A stretch of 21,382 bases of DNA from contig DCJC01000022.1 of the NCBI GenBank assembly GCA_002317355.1, positions 75,174-96,555 on the forward strand. The letters run 5' to 3'. Both the position numbers and the translations under genes were made by a program. How positions within the stretch are numbered: position 1 is the first letter of the stretch; the number at the start of each line of letters is the position of its first letter. Source of the stretch: Prevotellaceae bacterium UBA1710. Lineage in GTDB: Bacteria; Bacteroidota; Bacteroidia; Bacteroidales; Bacteroidaceae. This document shows positions 6,312 to 12,929 of this stretch, in pieces. Under the pieces are notes generated by a model. The model saw only the letters and a program-made list of their open reading frames with translations, ran no database searches and was not told where the DNA came from.

Positions 6312-6809
6312 CTAAAATGCCCAACCAAAGCCAATGTATGGATAGAATGTGGACTTCTCGAGACCATATTCGTCTCCGAAGTTGAATGAAGGAGATACAC
6401 CGATTCTGAATACAAAACCAGATGTTGGTTGATAGCGGTAACCTATATCACCGAATAAGAGATAACCAAACTTTGAATCGTCTGGACTGTTGAATATCAA
6501 ATCAGTAACGTTATAGATACCAATACTTGCACCAAAACCAAGTTCGAGTTTACTCTTCTTCTTACCTAAGAGATAGTTTATTTCCAACGGACAGCCTACA
6601 CCCTTAGTTTCTTCGAAATATCTCTTGCCGTAGTTATAGCCAATACCAACACGGTAACCCCAACCATCATTTCCTTTGAAACGAGAGTCATAGTTTACAC
6701 CTATGGTGTTCTGAGCACCGAAAAGTTCAAGAGAGATGTTTCTTGTTTTGTCTTGTGCATAGGCACCAACCGAAAGCAGCAGTACAAAAGCTAATAGTAG
6801 TTTTCTCAT
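6312..6809 (-). CDS. Small outer-membrane beta-barrel protein
   Basis: The 165-residue protein has a signal peptide (M-R-K-L-L-L-A-F-V-L-L-L-S-V-G-A-Y-A, cleavage before Gln19). The mature part shows alternating polar/aromatic strands (for example W-G-Y-R-V-G-I-G-Y-N-Y and F-V-F-R-I-G-V-S-P-S-F-N-F) and ends in aromatic Phe (G-F-G-W-A-F), the usual signature of a small 8-strand outer-membrane barrel. No specific function can be given. The frame extends upstream to 6887, but the extra 26 residues are charged and precede the signal peptide; a good promoter lies inside that extension, so the ATG at 6809 is the start. Confidence 0.78.
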   Translation of the reverse strand: MRKLLLAFVLLLSVGAYAQDKTRNISLELFGAQNTIGVNYDSRFKGNDGWGYRVGIGYNYGKRYFEETKGVGCPLEINYLLGKKKSKLELGFGASIGIYNVTDLIFNSPDDSKFGYLLFGDIGYRYQPTSGFVFRIGVSPSFNFGDEYGLEKSTFYPYIGFGWAF

Positions 6810-6874
6810 AACTAATTTACATTGTTTGTCTTTTTTCTTGTCATCCTGAATGAATGATTTCCTTAATCGTGATG

Positions 6875-6905
6875 CAAAATTAATCAAAAATAGTCGAATG
6901 ACAAA
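6875..6905 (-). promoter_or_regulatory. Promoter of the outer-membrane barrel gene
   Basis: On the - strand TTTG (6905-6902), a 19-base spacer and TAATTTTG (6882-6875) match the Bacteroidetes consensus. The start site would be near 6871, about 60 nt before the ATG at 6809. Confidence 0.75.
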
Positions 6906-6990
6906 GGAAATCGTGATAAATGATGTATAAAAATGGAATTCTTCTTTTTTTCCACATCGTCATGACTCCCTAATGCCTTCCTACAAATCC

Positions 6991-7086
6991 CAATTCATCA
7001 CCAATTAAAGTCCAATTCACCTCCAATTATATCCCATTTTAATCGGAGTTCAATGGGACTTTAATGGGAGTTTAATGGGACTTTGA
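6991..7086. repeat. 11-bp-period array in two opposed halves
   Basis: The left half has CAATT at 6991, 7002, 7013 and 7024 and CATT at 7035, exactly 11 bases apart. The right half has TCGGAGTTCAA, TGGGACTTTAA, TGGGAGTTTAA and TGGGACTTTGA starting at 7043, 7054, 7065 and 7076. The left half read on the other strand gives the same kind of unit (AATTGGANNTT), so the halves face each other. Confidence 0.8.
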
Positions 7087-7486
7087 AAGGATTTAATTGC
7101 GACGCACACCCTATCATCAGCGAAAGACAAGTGATGTATGAATACCGAATCGTGCAGATGAAATTGTTCGATTTTTCCGTATCCTACCACCTACCACCCA
7201 AATTGATGATGAACCTACAAAAACGTTCTCAGAAAAAACTTTTCCGAACTGTAGGGAGAGCATTTTTGAAAACGTGTTTAAAATATCACTTTAACTTGCA
7301 GATAATCAAGCGTTTGAATGGTGTGATGGTGTAGGGAGATAGATTTTTATCAAAATGTTTTTTTCCTGGAAAAAATCAGCATTGTCCAGCACTTGTCATT
7401 GATATGCTTCTGCTGATCCTCCGTTATGCCTTCGCTCTACCTCTGCTATTTGTTCGTTCAGGAACGGAGCATAGAGCGAATGAAAA

Positions 7487-7530
7487 TGGGACTTACATAG
7501 GATTCACATAGGAACTACATAGGATTATTA
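7487..7530 (+). repeat. 11-bp-period array, second copy
   Basis: Four consecutive units, TGGGACTTACA, TAGGATTCACA, TAGGAACTACA and TAGGATTATTA, begin at 7487, 7498, 7509 and 7520. They align with the units at 7043-7086 (T-R-G-G-A-N-T-T-A pattern). Confidence 0.75.
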
Positions 7531-7668
7531 AATTACAAGTTACCTATTTAGGACTAAATATAGTCAAGCCGACGACATTTGGAACCATATAAGGTTACTA
7601 GGTAATTGGTAATTTGTAATTGGTAATCAACAAGTTGAGTATATGCAAAACTTGTATAATAAATCTTT

Positions 7669-7676
7669 CAGATTTG
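7669..7676 (+). promoter_or_regulatory. Possible -7 box of the M13 peptidase gene
   Basis: CAGATTTG differs from TAnnTTTG at one position and lies 33 bases before the ATG at 7709. No TTTG box is found at the proper distance upstream, so this is weak. Confidence 0.3.
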
Positions 7677-7708
7677 CGTTATAATACTAACAAAAACTGA
7701 TAGATTTT

Positions 7709-9721
7709 ATGAAAAAGAAATTTCTAATACTTGCTCTCTCCCTTTCTTTTATGGGGGCAAGTGCCCAAACTACGGGCAAAGGCTATGACCGAGCCAACAT
7801 GAATCTCAGCGTCAATCCTGGTGATGACTTCGTAGAATATGCTACAGGTCAGTTTATCAAAAACAATCCACTTCGTCCAGATCAGACAAGTAATGGCTCA
7901 TTTGTTGATCTTTATGAACTGAACCAAAAGCAGATCAATGAGCTTATCCTTCAGTTTGCCAATAATCCTCAAGCAAAAGGCTCTATTGGTCAGAAAATAG
8001 CTACTCTCTATAATCAGATGATGGATTCTATCGGTCGTGACAAGAAAGGCTATGAACCTATCAAACCAATACTTGAGCGTGTTCGTGCCATCAAAGATCG
8101 TAAGGAATACTTCCGTGTATGTTCTGATATCGACCGTATGGGAGGTAGTACGTTGATGATAGGTCTTGGTGTGGGTGCAGATTTGCGTCAGGCAGATAGA
8201 AATCTCGTTTACATCGGTCAGGCAGGTCTCGGACTTGGCACTCGCGATTATTACTTCGATAACGACCCTCAGACACTTGCAGTACGTGAGGCATATCTGA
8301 AATATAGCAAGACACTTTTCATGCTCGTTGGATATGATGAGGCTACTGCTCAGAAGAAGATAGATGCTATCTATGCCATTGAGAAGCGACTCGCAGAGCC
8401 TTGGTATAGTCAGGTGAAGCTTCGTGATGTGAATGCCAACTACCACAAGATGAGTTTCGAGGAGTTGAAGCGCGACTACTCTGGTATCGATTGGACTACT
8501 CTCTTCTGGATTTCTGGTTTCCCTGCATTTGATTATTTGAGTGTTGATCAGCCAGAACCTATCCATGAGGTGGAAAAGATTTATGCAGACACCCCACTCG
8601 AAGACCTTAAGAGCTATGCTGAGCTTCGTGTAATATCTCATGCTGCTGCTTATCTCTCATCAGACTTCCGTAAGGCTCAGTTTGAGATGAGCAAGGTGAT
8701 GAGTGGTCAGCAGGAAGACGATCCAATGTGGAAGCGTGCTACAAATCTTGTTAACCGTATTATGGGTGAGCCTCTTGGTAAGATGTATTGCGAGAAGTAT
8801 TTCCCTGAGTCTTCAAAGAAGCGTATGCTCGAACTTGTGCATAACCTCCAGATAGCTCTCGCTCAGCGTATTGATGAGGCTACATGGATGGGTGCAGAGA
8901 CTAAGGCACAGGCAAAGGATAAGCTTGAGAACTTCATCGTGAAGATCGGTTATCCTGACACATGGAAGGATTTCTCAAAGCTCGAAATATCTGATACTCT
9001 CTCTCTTGCTGAGAATCTTGATAACGCAAGTGAGTTCTTCCTTCTTGAAGAACTACGTCGTAAGGTTAATAAGCCAGTTGATAAGTCGGAATGGCTGATG
9101 ACTCCTCAGACCATCAATGCCTATTACAACCCTACCACAAATGAGATTTGCTTCCCTGCGGGTATCCTTCAGCCACCTTTCTTCGATCCAGAAGCCGATG
9201 ATGCACTCAACTATGGTGCTATTGGTGGTGTGATTGGTCATGAGATGTCTCATGGCTTTGATGATCAGGGATGTCAGTTTGACAAGACTGGTAACCAGCG
9301 CAACTGGTGGACAGAGCAGGATAAGAAGAACTTTGATGCACGTACTCAGGTTCTTGTTAATCACTTCTCTAATATTGAGGTGGTAAACGGAAAGAAGGTA
9401 AATGGACAGCTCACTCTTGGTGAGAATATCGGTGATAATGGTGGTTTGAATATAGCTCTTCGTGCTATGCGTAACACAGGAAATACCGCTGTTATTGACG
9501 GTTTCACCGCTGATCAGCGTTTCTTCCTCGGTTGGGCTCGTGTATGGGCAGGAACAAGTCGTCCTGAATATCAGGAGATGCTCATCACTCAGGATCCTCA
9601 CTCACCTGATCTCGCCCGTGTAAATGGTGCTCTTCCTATGGTTGATGAGTGGTACACAGCCTTCAATATCAAGAAAGGAAAGCTCTTTGTTCCAAAGAAG
9701 AAGAGAGCGCATATCTGGTAA
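7709..9721 (+). CDS. pepO: Secreted M13-family zinc metallopeptidase (PepO/neprilysin-like)
   Basis: The 670-residue protein is an M13 endopeptidase acting outside the inner membrane on peptides. A signal peptide covers residues 1-20 (M-K-K-K-F-L-I-L-A-L...S-A-Q). The N-terminal helical half (about 35-420) is the M13_N region. The catalytic half contains N-A-Y-Y-N-P (470-475), the zinc motif H-E-M-S-H (511-515), the third zinc ligand Glu572 with Asp576 in G-E-N-I-G-D, and the C-terminal R-V-N-G (637-640) followed by the family ending R-x-x-I-W. Length is normal and all catalytic residues are intact. It has no lipobox, so it is probably periplasmic or exported. It is monocistronic and ends 9 bases before a GC-rich inverted element that separates it from the convergent thioredoxin-like gene. 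Confidence 0.95.
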   Translation: MKKKFLILALSLSFMGASAQTTGKGYDRANMNLSVNPGDDFVEYATGQFIKNNPLRPDQTSNGSFVDLYELNQKQINELILQFANNPQAKGSIGQKIATLYNQMMDSIGRDKKGYEPIKPILERVRAIKDRKEYFRVCSDIDRMGGSTLMIGLGVGADLRQADRNLVYIGQAGLGLGTRDYYFDNDPQTLAVREAYLKYSKTLFMLVGYDEATAQKKIDAIYAIEKRLAEPWYSQVKLRDVNANYHKMSFEELKRDYSGIDWTTLFWISGFPAFDYLSVDQPEPIHEVEKIYADTPLEDLKSYAELRVISHAAAYLSSDFRKAQFEMSKVMSGQQEDDPMWKRATNLVNRIMGEPLGKMYCEKYFPESSKKRMLELVHNLQIALAQRIDEATWMGAETKAQAKDKLENFIVKIGYPDTWKDFSKLEISDTLSLAENLDNASEFFLLEELRRKVNKPVDKSEWLMTPQTINAYYNPTTNEICFPAGILQPPFFDPEADDALNYGAIGGVIGHEMSHGFDDQGCQFDKTGNQRNWWTEQDKKNFDARTQVLVNHFSNIEVVNGKKVNGQLTLGENIGDNGGLNIALRAMRNTGNTAVIDGFTADQRFFLGWARVWAGTSRPEYQEMLITQDPHSPDLARVNGALPMVDEWYTAFNIKKGKLFVPKKKRAHIW

Positions 9722-9729
9722 ATTTTAGA

Positions 9730-9847
9730 AGCCCCACCCCGACCCTCCCGAGGGAGGGAGAGAATAGTTACACTTTCTCGCTGAAGACATCCTTTCGTCC
9801 TCACAGCGCGTAGCTACTCCCTCCCTCGGGAGGGTTGGGGTGGGGCT
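9730..9847. repeat. 118-bp element with 31-bp terminal inverted repeats
   Basis: The left end 9730-9760 and right end 9817-9847 are inverted copies with one mismatch (AGCCCCACCCC...GGGAGGGAG). Each end contains its own palindrome (CCCTCCC with GGGAGGG). The 56-base interior has no ORF. The structure is MITE- or REP-pair-like and is followed by TTTTT, so it can also act as a terminator for the convergent genes on either side. A single copy of one arm lies at 5691-5721. Confidence 0.85.
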
Positions 9848-9854
9848 TTTTCTA

Positions 9855-10409
9855 CTACTTAAGTATCTCATCAAGGAACTGGTAGAATGCAGGATCTTCA
9901 CCACATACATACTTAACTACCTTTCCTTCTGGATTAATCACAACCTTTGTTGGGAAGCCCTGAATCTCATATTTCTCTAGAATTTCAGTATCGCCTTTTG
10001 GATTGTAAACATGCTTCCAAGGAAGTTCAAGTTCCTTGACTGAGTCTTTCCATTTTTTCTCTGGATCATTGCAATCCACACCTAAAATCTCCAATTTATC
10101 GGAATATTTCTTGTAGTATTCCTTCATCTTTGGCATACCTCTGATGCACCAGATGCACCATGAACCCCAGAAATCAATGATGACATACTTGCCCTTGAGA
10201 TCTGACAAAGACAAAGATTTCCCTTTAATGTCTTTGAGGGTAAAATCAGGTGCCATCTGACCTTCTTCTACACCTTCATTCTTGTCTTCTGTGTTAGCCA
10301 CAGCCTCAGTTGGAACATTTTTCTGCTCAGTCACCACTTTATTGTTGTGACGAGCATCACAAGCACAGCATATAGCCGCACAAGCGAGAGAGATAAAGAG
10401 TTTTCTCAT
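9855..10409 (-). CDS. TlpA/ResA-like thioredoxin-fold lipoprotein
   Basis: The 184-residue protein has an N-terminal signal with several cysteines (I-C-C-A-C); Cys17 is the likely lipidation site, though the lipobox is atypical. A low-complexity acidic linker (about 20-50) leads to an AhpC/TSA-Redoxin-type thioredoxin domain (M-A-P-D-F-T-L from residue 52). The active site is W-C-I-W-C (Cys85 and Cys88) and the cis-proline lies in G-F-P-T (Pro153). Such membrane-anchored proteins reduce disulfides in the periplasm, for example in cytochrome maturation or oxidative stress defence; the client is unknown. It is convergent with pepO and divergent from the hydrolase gene. No clear promoter of the Bacteroidetes type is visible upstream. 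Confidence 0.9.
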   Translation of the reverse strand: MRKLFISLACAAICCACDARHNNKVVTEQKNVPTEAVANTEDKNEGVEEGQMAPDFTLKDIKGKSLSLSDLKGKYVIIDFWGSWCIWCIRGMPKMKEYYKKYSDKLEILGVDCNDPEKKWKDSVKELELPWKHVYNPKGDTEILEKYEIQGFPTKVVINPEGKVVKYVCGEDPAFYQFLDEILK

Positions 10410-10502
10410 ACTTATTATGAATATAATTTGCTATTTAAACGGCTAAGGCACTGATTTAGTAATAATTGTAAGGTTAATATTCCTTAAAATTTTGCAAGAA
10501 TG

Positions 10503-10533
10503 ATTGTTTTTTGACATTTTTAAACTACTTTTG
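10503..10533 (+). promoter_or_regulatory. Promoter of the alpha/beta hydrolase gene
   Basis: ATTG (10503-10506), a 19-base spacer and TACTTTTG (10526-10533) give a good Bacteroidetes promoter. The leader to the ATG at 10618 would be about 80 nt. Confidence 0.65.
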
Positions 10534-10617
10534 TGCAATTTCTATAGTTAAGGAATCTAAAAAACGAAAATGTAAACTTTAAGTCAGTTGTGTTTTTAGG
10601 AATACGACCATAAAACT

Positions 10618-11841
10618 ATGAAGCATATGCGAATTTTGCTTTTTGTACTATCGATGCTTTTATGTCTTCCGAGTATTGCGCAGAAATACCCTGAAGGATC
10701 GATGTATAGTGTTCCTACACGACAGAAATATGAGTTTATGCGCAATCTGCCTGTCTATGCTGATAGTTTGTTGGAAGATCTTCAATATCCACTTGCATGG
10801 GGAAATAGTGATATTACCGATTTCAACGAATGGAGGAGAGTTGCTCGTCAGAAGGTTTTCGACTGTATGCTTATGCCTCCGCCTCCTGCTGGAGATTTCA
10901 GCGTAACCGTGATTCGTGAAGAGCAAAGAGATGGTTATCGTGCTCGTCAGATTGAAATAAAACTATCTCGCTACTATTCAGTTCCTGCTCTTATTCTTAT
11001 TCCTAATGGTAAAGGACCTTTTCCTGCTGTCAACTGCCTTCATGATCATGGTGCCCATTTATTTATTGGTAAGGAGAAGATGATCCGTCCATTTGAGCCA
11101 GATCCTGATTCTCTTGAGAATGGTTCCTTGATGGCTATTGAGGATAGTGTGGTGCTTGAAGATGCTGAGAAATGGGCAGAAGAAATGTATGAGGGACAGT
11201 TTGTTGGTGATTATCTTGCTCAGAAGGGTTATGTCGTATTCTGTTCTGATGCTCCTATGTGGGGAGAGAGAGGTCAGAAAGAAGGACCTTTTCGAAGTAA
11301 GTTTGATATGATAGCTGGCAATATGATGATGTATGGCATAGATCTTTGTGCCTATATGACCTACGATGACCTTGCTTGTACCGATTATCTTGCTACTCTA
11401 CCTTTCGTTGATCCAAATAGAATCGGTTGTATGGGATTCTCAATGGGTGGCTATCGTGCATGGCTTCTATCTGCACTTAGTGATAAGATAAAGGTTGGAG
11501 TTGCTGTTTGTTGGATGACCACAACAAAAGAGCAGATGTCTTTTAAGTATTCACGAACTGAGAATGGTGGCTTTGCAAACTGCTTTCCAGGGCTTCGTCG
11601 CTGGTTAGACTACCCTCATATAGCCTCTCTTGCGTGTCCGAAGCATATGTTGTTTATCTGTGGCTCAAAAGACAAATTATTCCCCGTAAAAGGTTCAAAC
11701 AAAGCATTTGATATCATGCATGAAGTCTGGGATAGTCAAGGTGTAGAGAGCAATCTCCAGACAGAAATATGGGATATTACACATAGCTGCAGAAAACCTG
11801 TTCAGACTCGTACTTGGGAGTTCTTCAAGGAGCATTTATAA
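10618..11841 (+). CDS. Secreted alpha/beta hydrolase (dienelactone hydrolase/acetyl-xylan-esterase-like)
   Basis: The 407-residue protein begins with a signal peptide (hydrophobic about 5-20, cleavage near S-I-A-Q). The fold is an alpha/beta hydrolase: an oxyanion-side H-D-H-G-A-H motif at about 142-147, the nucleophile elbow G-F-S-M-G-G with Ser275, a likely acid Asp352 in G-S-K-D-K-L-F-P and a likely base His389 in I-T-H-S. The long N-terminal extension and the D-H-G segment resemble Bacteroidetes proteins of the Abhydrolase_7 type, often annotated as acetyl xylan esterase or dienelactone hydrolase. The substrate is not known; no polysaccharide-utilisation genes lie next to it. It appears monocistronic. 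Confidence 0.85.
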   Translation: MKHMRILLFVLSMLLCLPSIAQKYPEGSMYSVPTRQKYEFMRNLPVYADSLLEDLQYPLAWGNSDITDFNEWRRVARQKVFDCMLMPPPPAGDFSVTVIREEQRDGYRARQIEIKLSRYYSVPALILIPNGKGPFPAVNCLHDHGAHLFIGKEKMIRPFEPDPDSLENGSLMAIEDSVVLEDAEKWAEEMYEGQFVGDYLAQKGYVVFCSDAPMWGERGQKEGPFRSKFDMIAGNMMMYGIDLCAYMTYDDLACTDYLATLPFVDPNRIGCMGFSMGGYRAWLLSALSDKIKVGVAVCWMTTTKEQMSFKYSRTENGGFANCFPGLRRWLDYPHIASLACPKHMLFICGSKDKLFPVKGSNKAFDIMHEVWDSQGVESNLQTEIWDITHSCRKPVQTRTWEFFKEHL

Positions 11842-11842
11842 T

Positions 11843-11935
11843 AGCCACAGTTCTGCTTCTGTCAAGAAGCAGTAAATAGTAACTGGGGGTAAGTCCTTGG
11901 CCTTGGATAATTGGAAACTTCCCCCTCTGCTGGCT
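11843..11935. ncRNA. Candidate structured RNA element (three-way junction)
   Basis: Three helices can form together: an outer one pairing AGCCACAG (11843-11850) with CTGCTGGCT (11927-11935, one bulged C); an 8-bp hairpin CTGCTTCT-GTCA-AGAAGCAG (11853-11872); and GGGGGTAAGT (11885-11894) with ACTTCCCCC (11917-11925), one bulged T, whose loop repeats CCTTGG twice. All pairs are Watson-Crick, so the strand is undecided. It begins one base after the hydrolase stop codon, so it may be a 3' structure of that mRNA, or part of a leftward RNA from the promoter at 12151-12182. No T run follows. Confidence 0.4.
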
Positions 11936-12150
11936 GGAAAAATGCATTAAAATTCTGTTTCCATACAAATCTCTTGACCGAGAAAATTTCTATAGTTATT
12001 GTGAAATAGTCCCATTATTTGTTAGGGATTATACCTCAAAACTAACCTTTAATTGAGAAATAAAGCAAAAACATCGAAAAAATCGTTCTTCTATAATTCT
12101 TTTTTCTTATAACTGAAAATTACGATTGTTCCGATGAAACCGCGTTTTTA

Positions 12151-12182
12151 CAAAAATAAAATATTCGGATTTTAGTTGCAAA
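12151..12182 (-). promoter_or_regulatory. Orphan leftward promoter
   Basis: On the - strand TTTG (12182-12179), a 20-base spacer and TATTTTTG (12158-12151) match the Bacteroidetes consensus. No gene start follows on that strand apart from a 22-codon frame; the structured region at 11843-11935 lies about 210 bases downstream. Confidence 0.5.
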
Positions 12183-12234
12183 AGTGTAAAAAATGTTGCA
12201 TGTTCAAAATGGTAAACTTTATGAAACAAATCTA

Positions 12235-12266
12235 TTTGCCAGAATTATTTTTTTTGTCTACTTTTG
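12235..12266 (+). promoter_or_regulatory. Orphan rightward promoter
   Basis: TTTG (12235-12238), 20 bases, then TACTTTTG (12259-12266): a full consensus match. No protein gene follows before the terminator at 12333-12379. Confidence 0.7.
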
Positions 12267-12269
12267 CAT

Positions 12270-12378
12270 TCGGAAATAAGTGTAATTTTTATGAAAGTGA
12301 CAAAATAATGTCATTAAGGGGAAAAGATATTTAAAGTCAAGATTAAGCTGCGAAGCTGAGCTTGACTTTTTTCTTTTT
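12270..12378 (+). ncRNA. Candidate small RNA (promoter-terminator unit)
   Basis: A transcript starting about four bases after the -7 box and ending in the T run at 12367-12378 would be about 105-110 nt. It contains only tiny frames: MKVTK at 12291-12308 and MSLRGKDI at 12308-12334, the first stop and second start overlapping by one base. It could be a trans-acting sRNA, or a peptide-coding leader that attenuates read-through toward the downstream gene 550 bases away. No known RNA family is recognised. Confidence 0.5.
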
Positions 12379-12379
12379 T
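12333..12379 (+). terminator. Strong intrinsic terminator
   Basis: AAAGTCAAG (12333-12341) pairs with CTTGACTTT (12361-12369); an inner AGCT-GCGA-AGCT hairpin tops the stem. TTTTTTCTTTTTT follows. Confidence 0.85.
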
Positions 12380-12381
12380 AG

Positions 12382-12425
12382 GTCTTATGTGAGTCTTACG
12401 TAATACTTACCTGACTCTTACCTCA
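12382..12425 (+). repeat. 11-bp-period array, third copy
   Basis: Units GTCTTATGTGA, GTCTTACGTAA, TACTTACCTGA and CTCTTACCTCA begin at 12382, 12393, 12404 and 12415. Shifted by three bases they align with the units at 7487-7530 (T-R-R-G-A-N-T-T-A-C). Confidence 0.65.
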
Positions 12426-12519
12426 TTTCGATATATATCTGATACTAATCCGTTGCACCTTTTCAGTTTCTTCATTGTGACTCTTTCGCAAGTTAATCTT
12501 AAGAAGAAAGTAGGAAGAA

Positions 12520-12563
12520 GTTCCATCATAGTTCCGTAGCTGCTCCATCGTTCGATGGACAAT
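12520..12563 (-). repeat. 11-bp-period array, fourth copy (opposite strand)
   Basis: GTTCCATCATA, GTTCCGTAGCT and GCTCCATCGTT begin at 12520, 12531 and 12542; read on the - strand they give GGAAC-type units like those at 7487-7530. The last unit meets GATGGACAATC on the + strand, making the palindrome CCATCGTTCGATGG at 12545-12558. Confidence 0.5.
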
Positions 12564-12819
12564 CGCTAGTCCATCTTCGTAAGTACAAGGACGATTTTTT
12601 ATAGGATTTTCTTATACGTTTGACTCTCTCTTTACCGCCCATATAGAATAACCTTCACGATACAGCTTGTCAAATGTGCATCTAATTTATACAGTTCGAT
12701 TTTCCCCCAGGACATGAAAATTATGGATAAAAAATAGTAAAATGCTCCAAAATTCTTGTATATAATAACATATACGCGAAAAAATTCTCAATTTTTACAT
12801 TTGTTTGAAAAAAAATCAT

Positions 12820-12827
12820 TAATTTTG
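12820..12827 (+). promoter_or_regulatory. -7 box of the first large repeat-protein gene
   Basis: TAATTTTG matches the -7 consensus; the nearest TTTG (12800-12803) is at a short 16-base spacing. The leader would be about 100 nt and contains a small hairpin, CACTTT (12861-12866) with AAAGTG (12873-12878). Confidence 0.6.
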
Positions 12828-12929
12828 CACCCTGTTAAAGGTATATTGTATTACAAAATCCACTTTCCCCAAAAAGTGAATAAAAGCATTTTGACGGTTT
12901 AAATTTGTAAAATTTTTAAAAACAAGGAT

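Larger units (their letters stand above)
6906..7708. other. Long intergenic region without a credible gene
   Basis: About 800 bases separate the barrel gene (-) from the peptidase gene (+). I see two 11-bp-period arrays (6991-7086 and 7487-7530), a heptamer run TAATTGG/TAATTTG/TAATTGG at 7603-7630, an inverted pair TTCGCTCTA (7431-7439) and TAGAGCGAA (7472-7480), and a 10-base direct repeat TGTAGGGAGA at 7250 and 7330. An 83-codon frame at 7083-7334 begins with TTG inside the array and has no family features. Confidence 0.6.
11842..12929. other. 1.1-kb intergenic region with RNA-like signals
   Basis: No credible protein gene is seen on either strand. The stretch holds, in order, a possible three-way-junction fold (11843-11935), a - strand promoter (12151-12182), a + strand promoter (12235-12266) with a terminator 70-100 bases later (12333-12379), 11-bp-period arrays at 12382-12425 and 12520-12563, and the promoter and leader of the large secreted protein gene. 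A 22-codon - strand frame (11947-12015) has no recognisable features. Confidence 0.6.

Noticed and set aside
6991..7086. CRISPR array
   Set aside because: The 11-base period is far too short for repeat plus spacer, and no cas gene is nearby.
7083..7334. 83-codon open frame in the long gap before pepO
   Set aside because: It starts with TTG inside an 11-bp repeat array, has no promoter, no family motif and unusual composition.
7898..8641. 247-codon frame on the - strand opposite pepO
   Set aside because: It lies wholly inside the well-supported M13 peptidase gene and has no recognisable protein features.
10537..11998. 14-base match AATTTCTATAGTTA at 10537 and 11985
   Set aside because: An AT-rich 14-mer shared once in 21 kb is within chance expectation, and the two contexts differ.
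11947..12015. 22-codon frame on the - strand downstream of the orphan leftward promoter
   Set aside because: It has no distinctive composition, and the 130-base leader makes the link to the promoter weak; left as part of the intergenic description.
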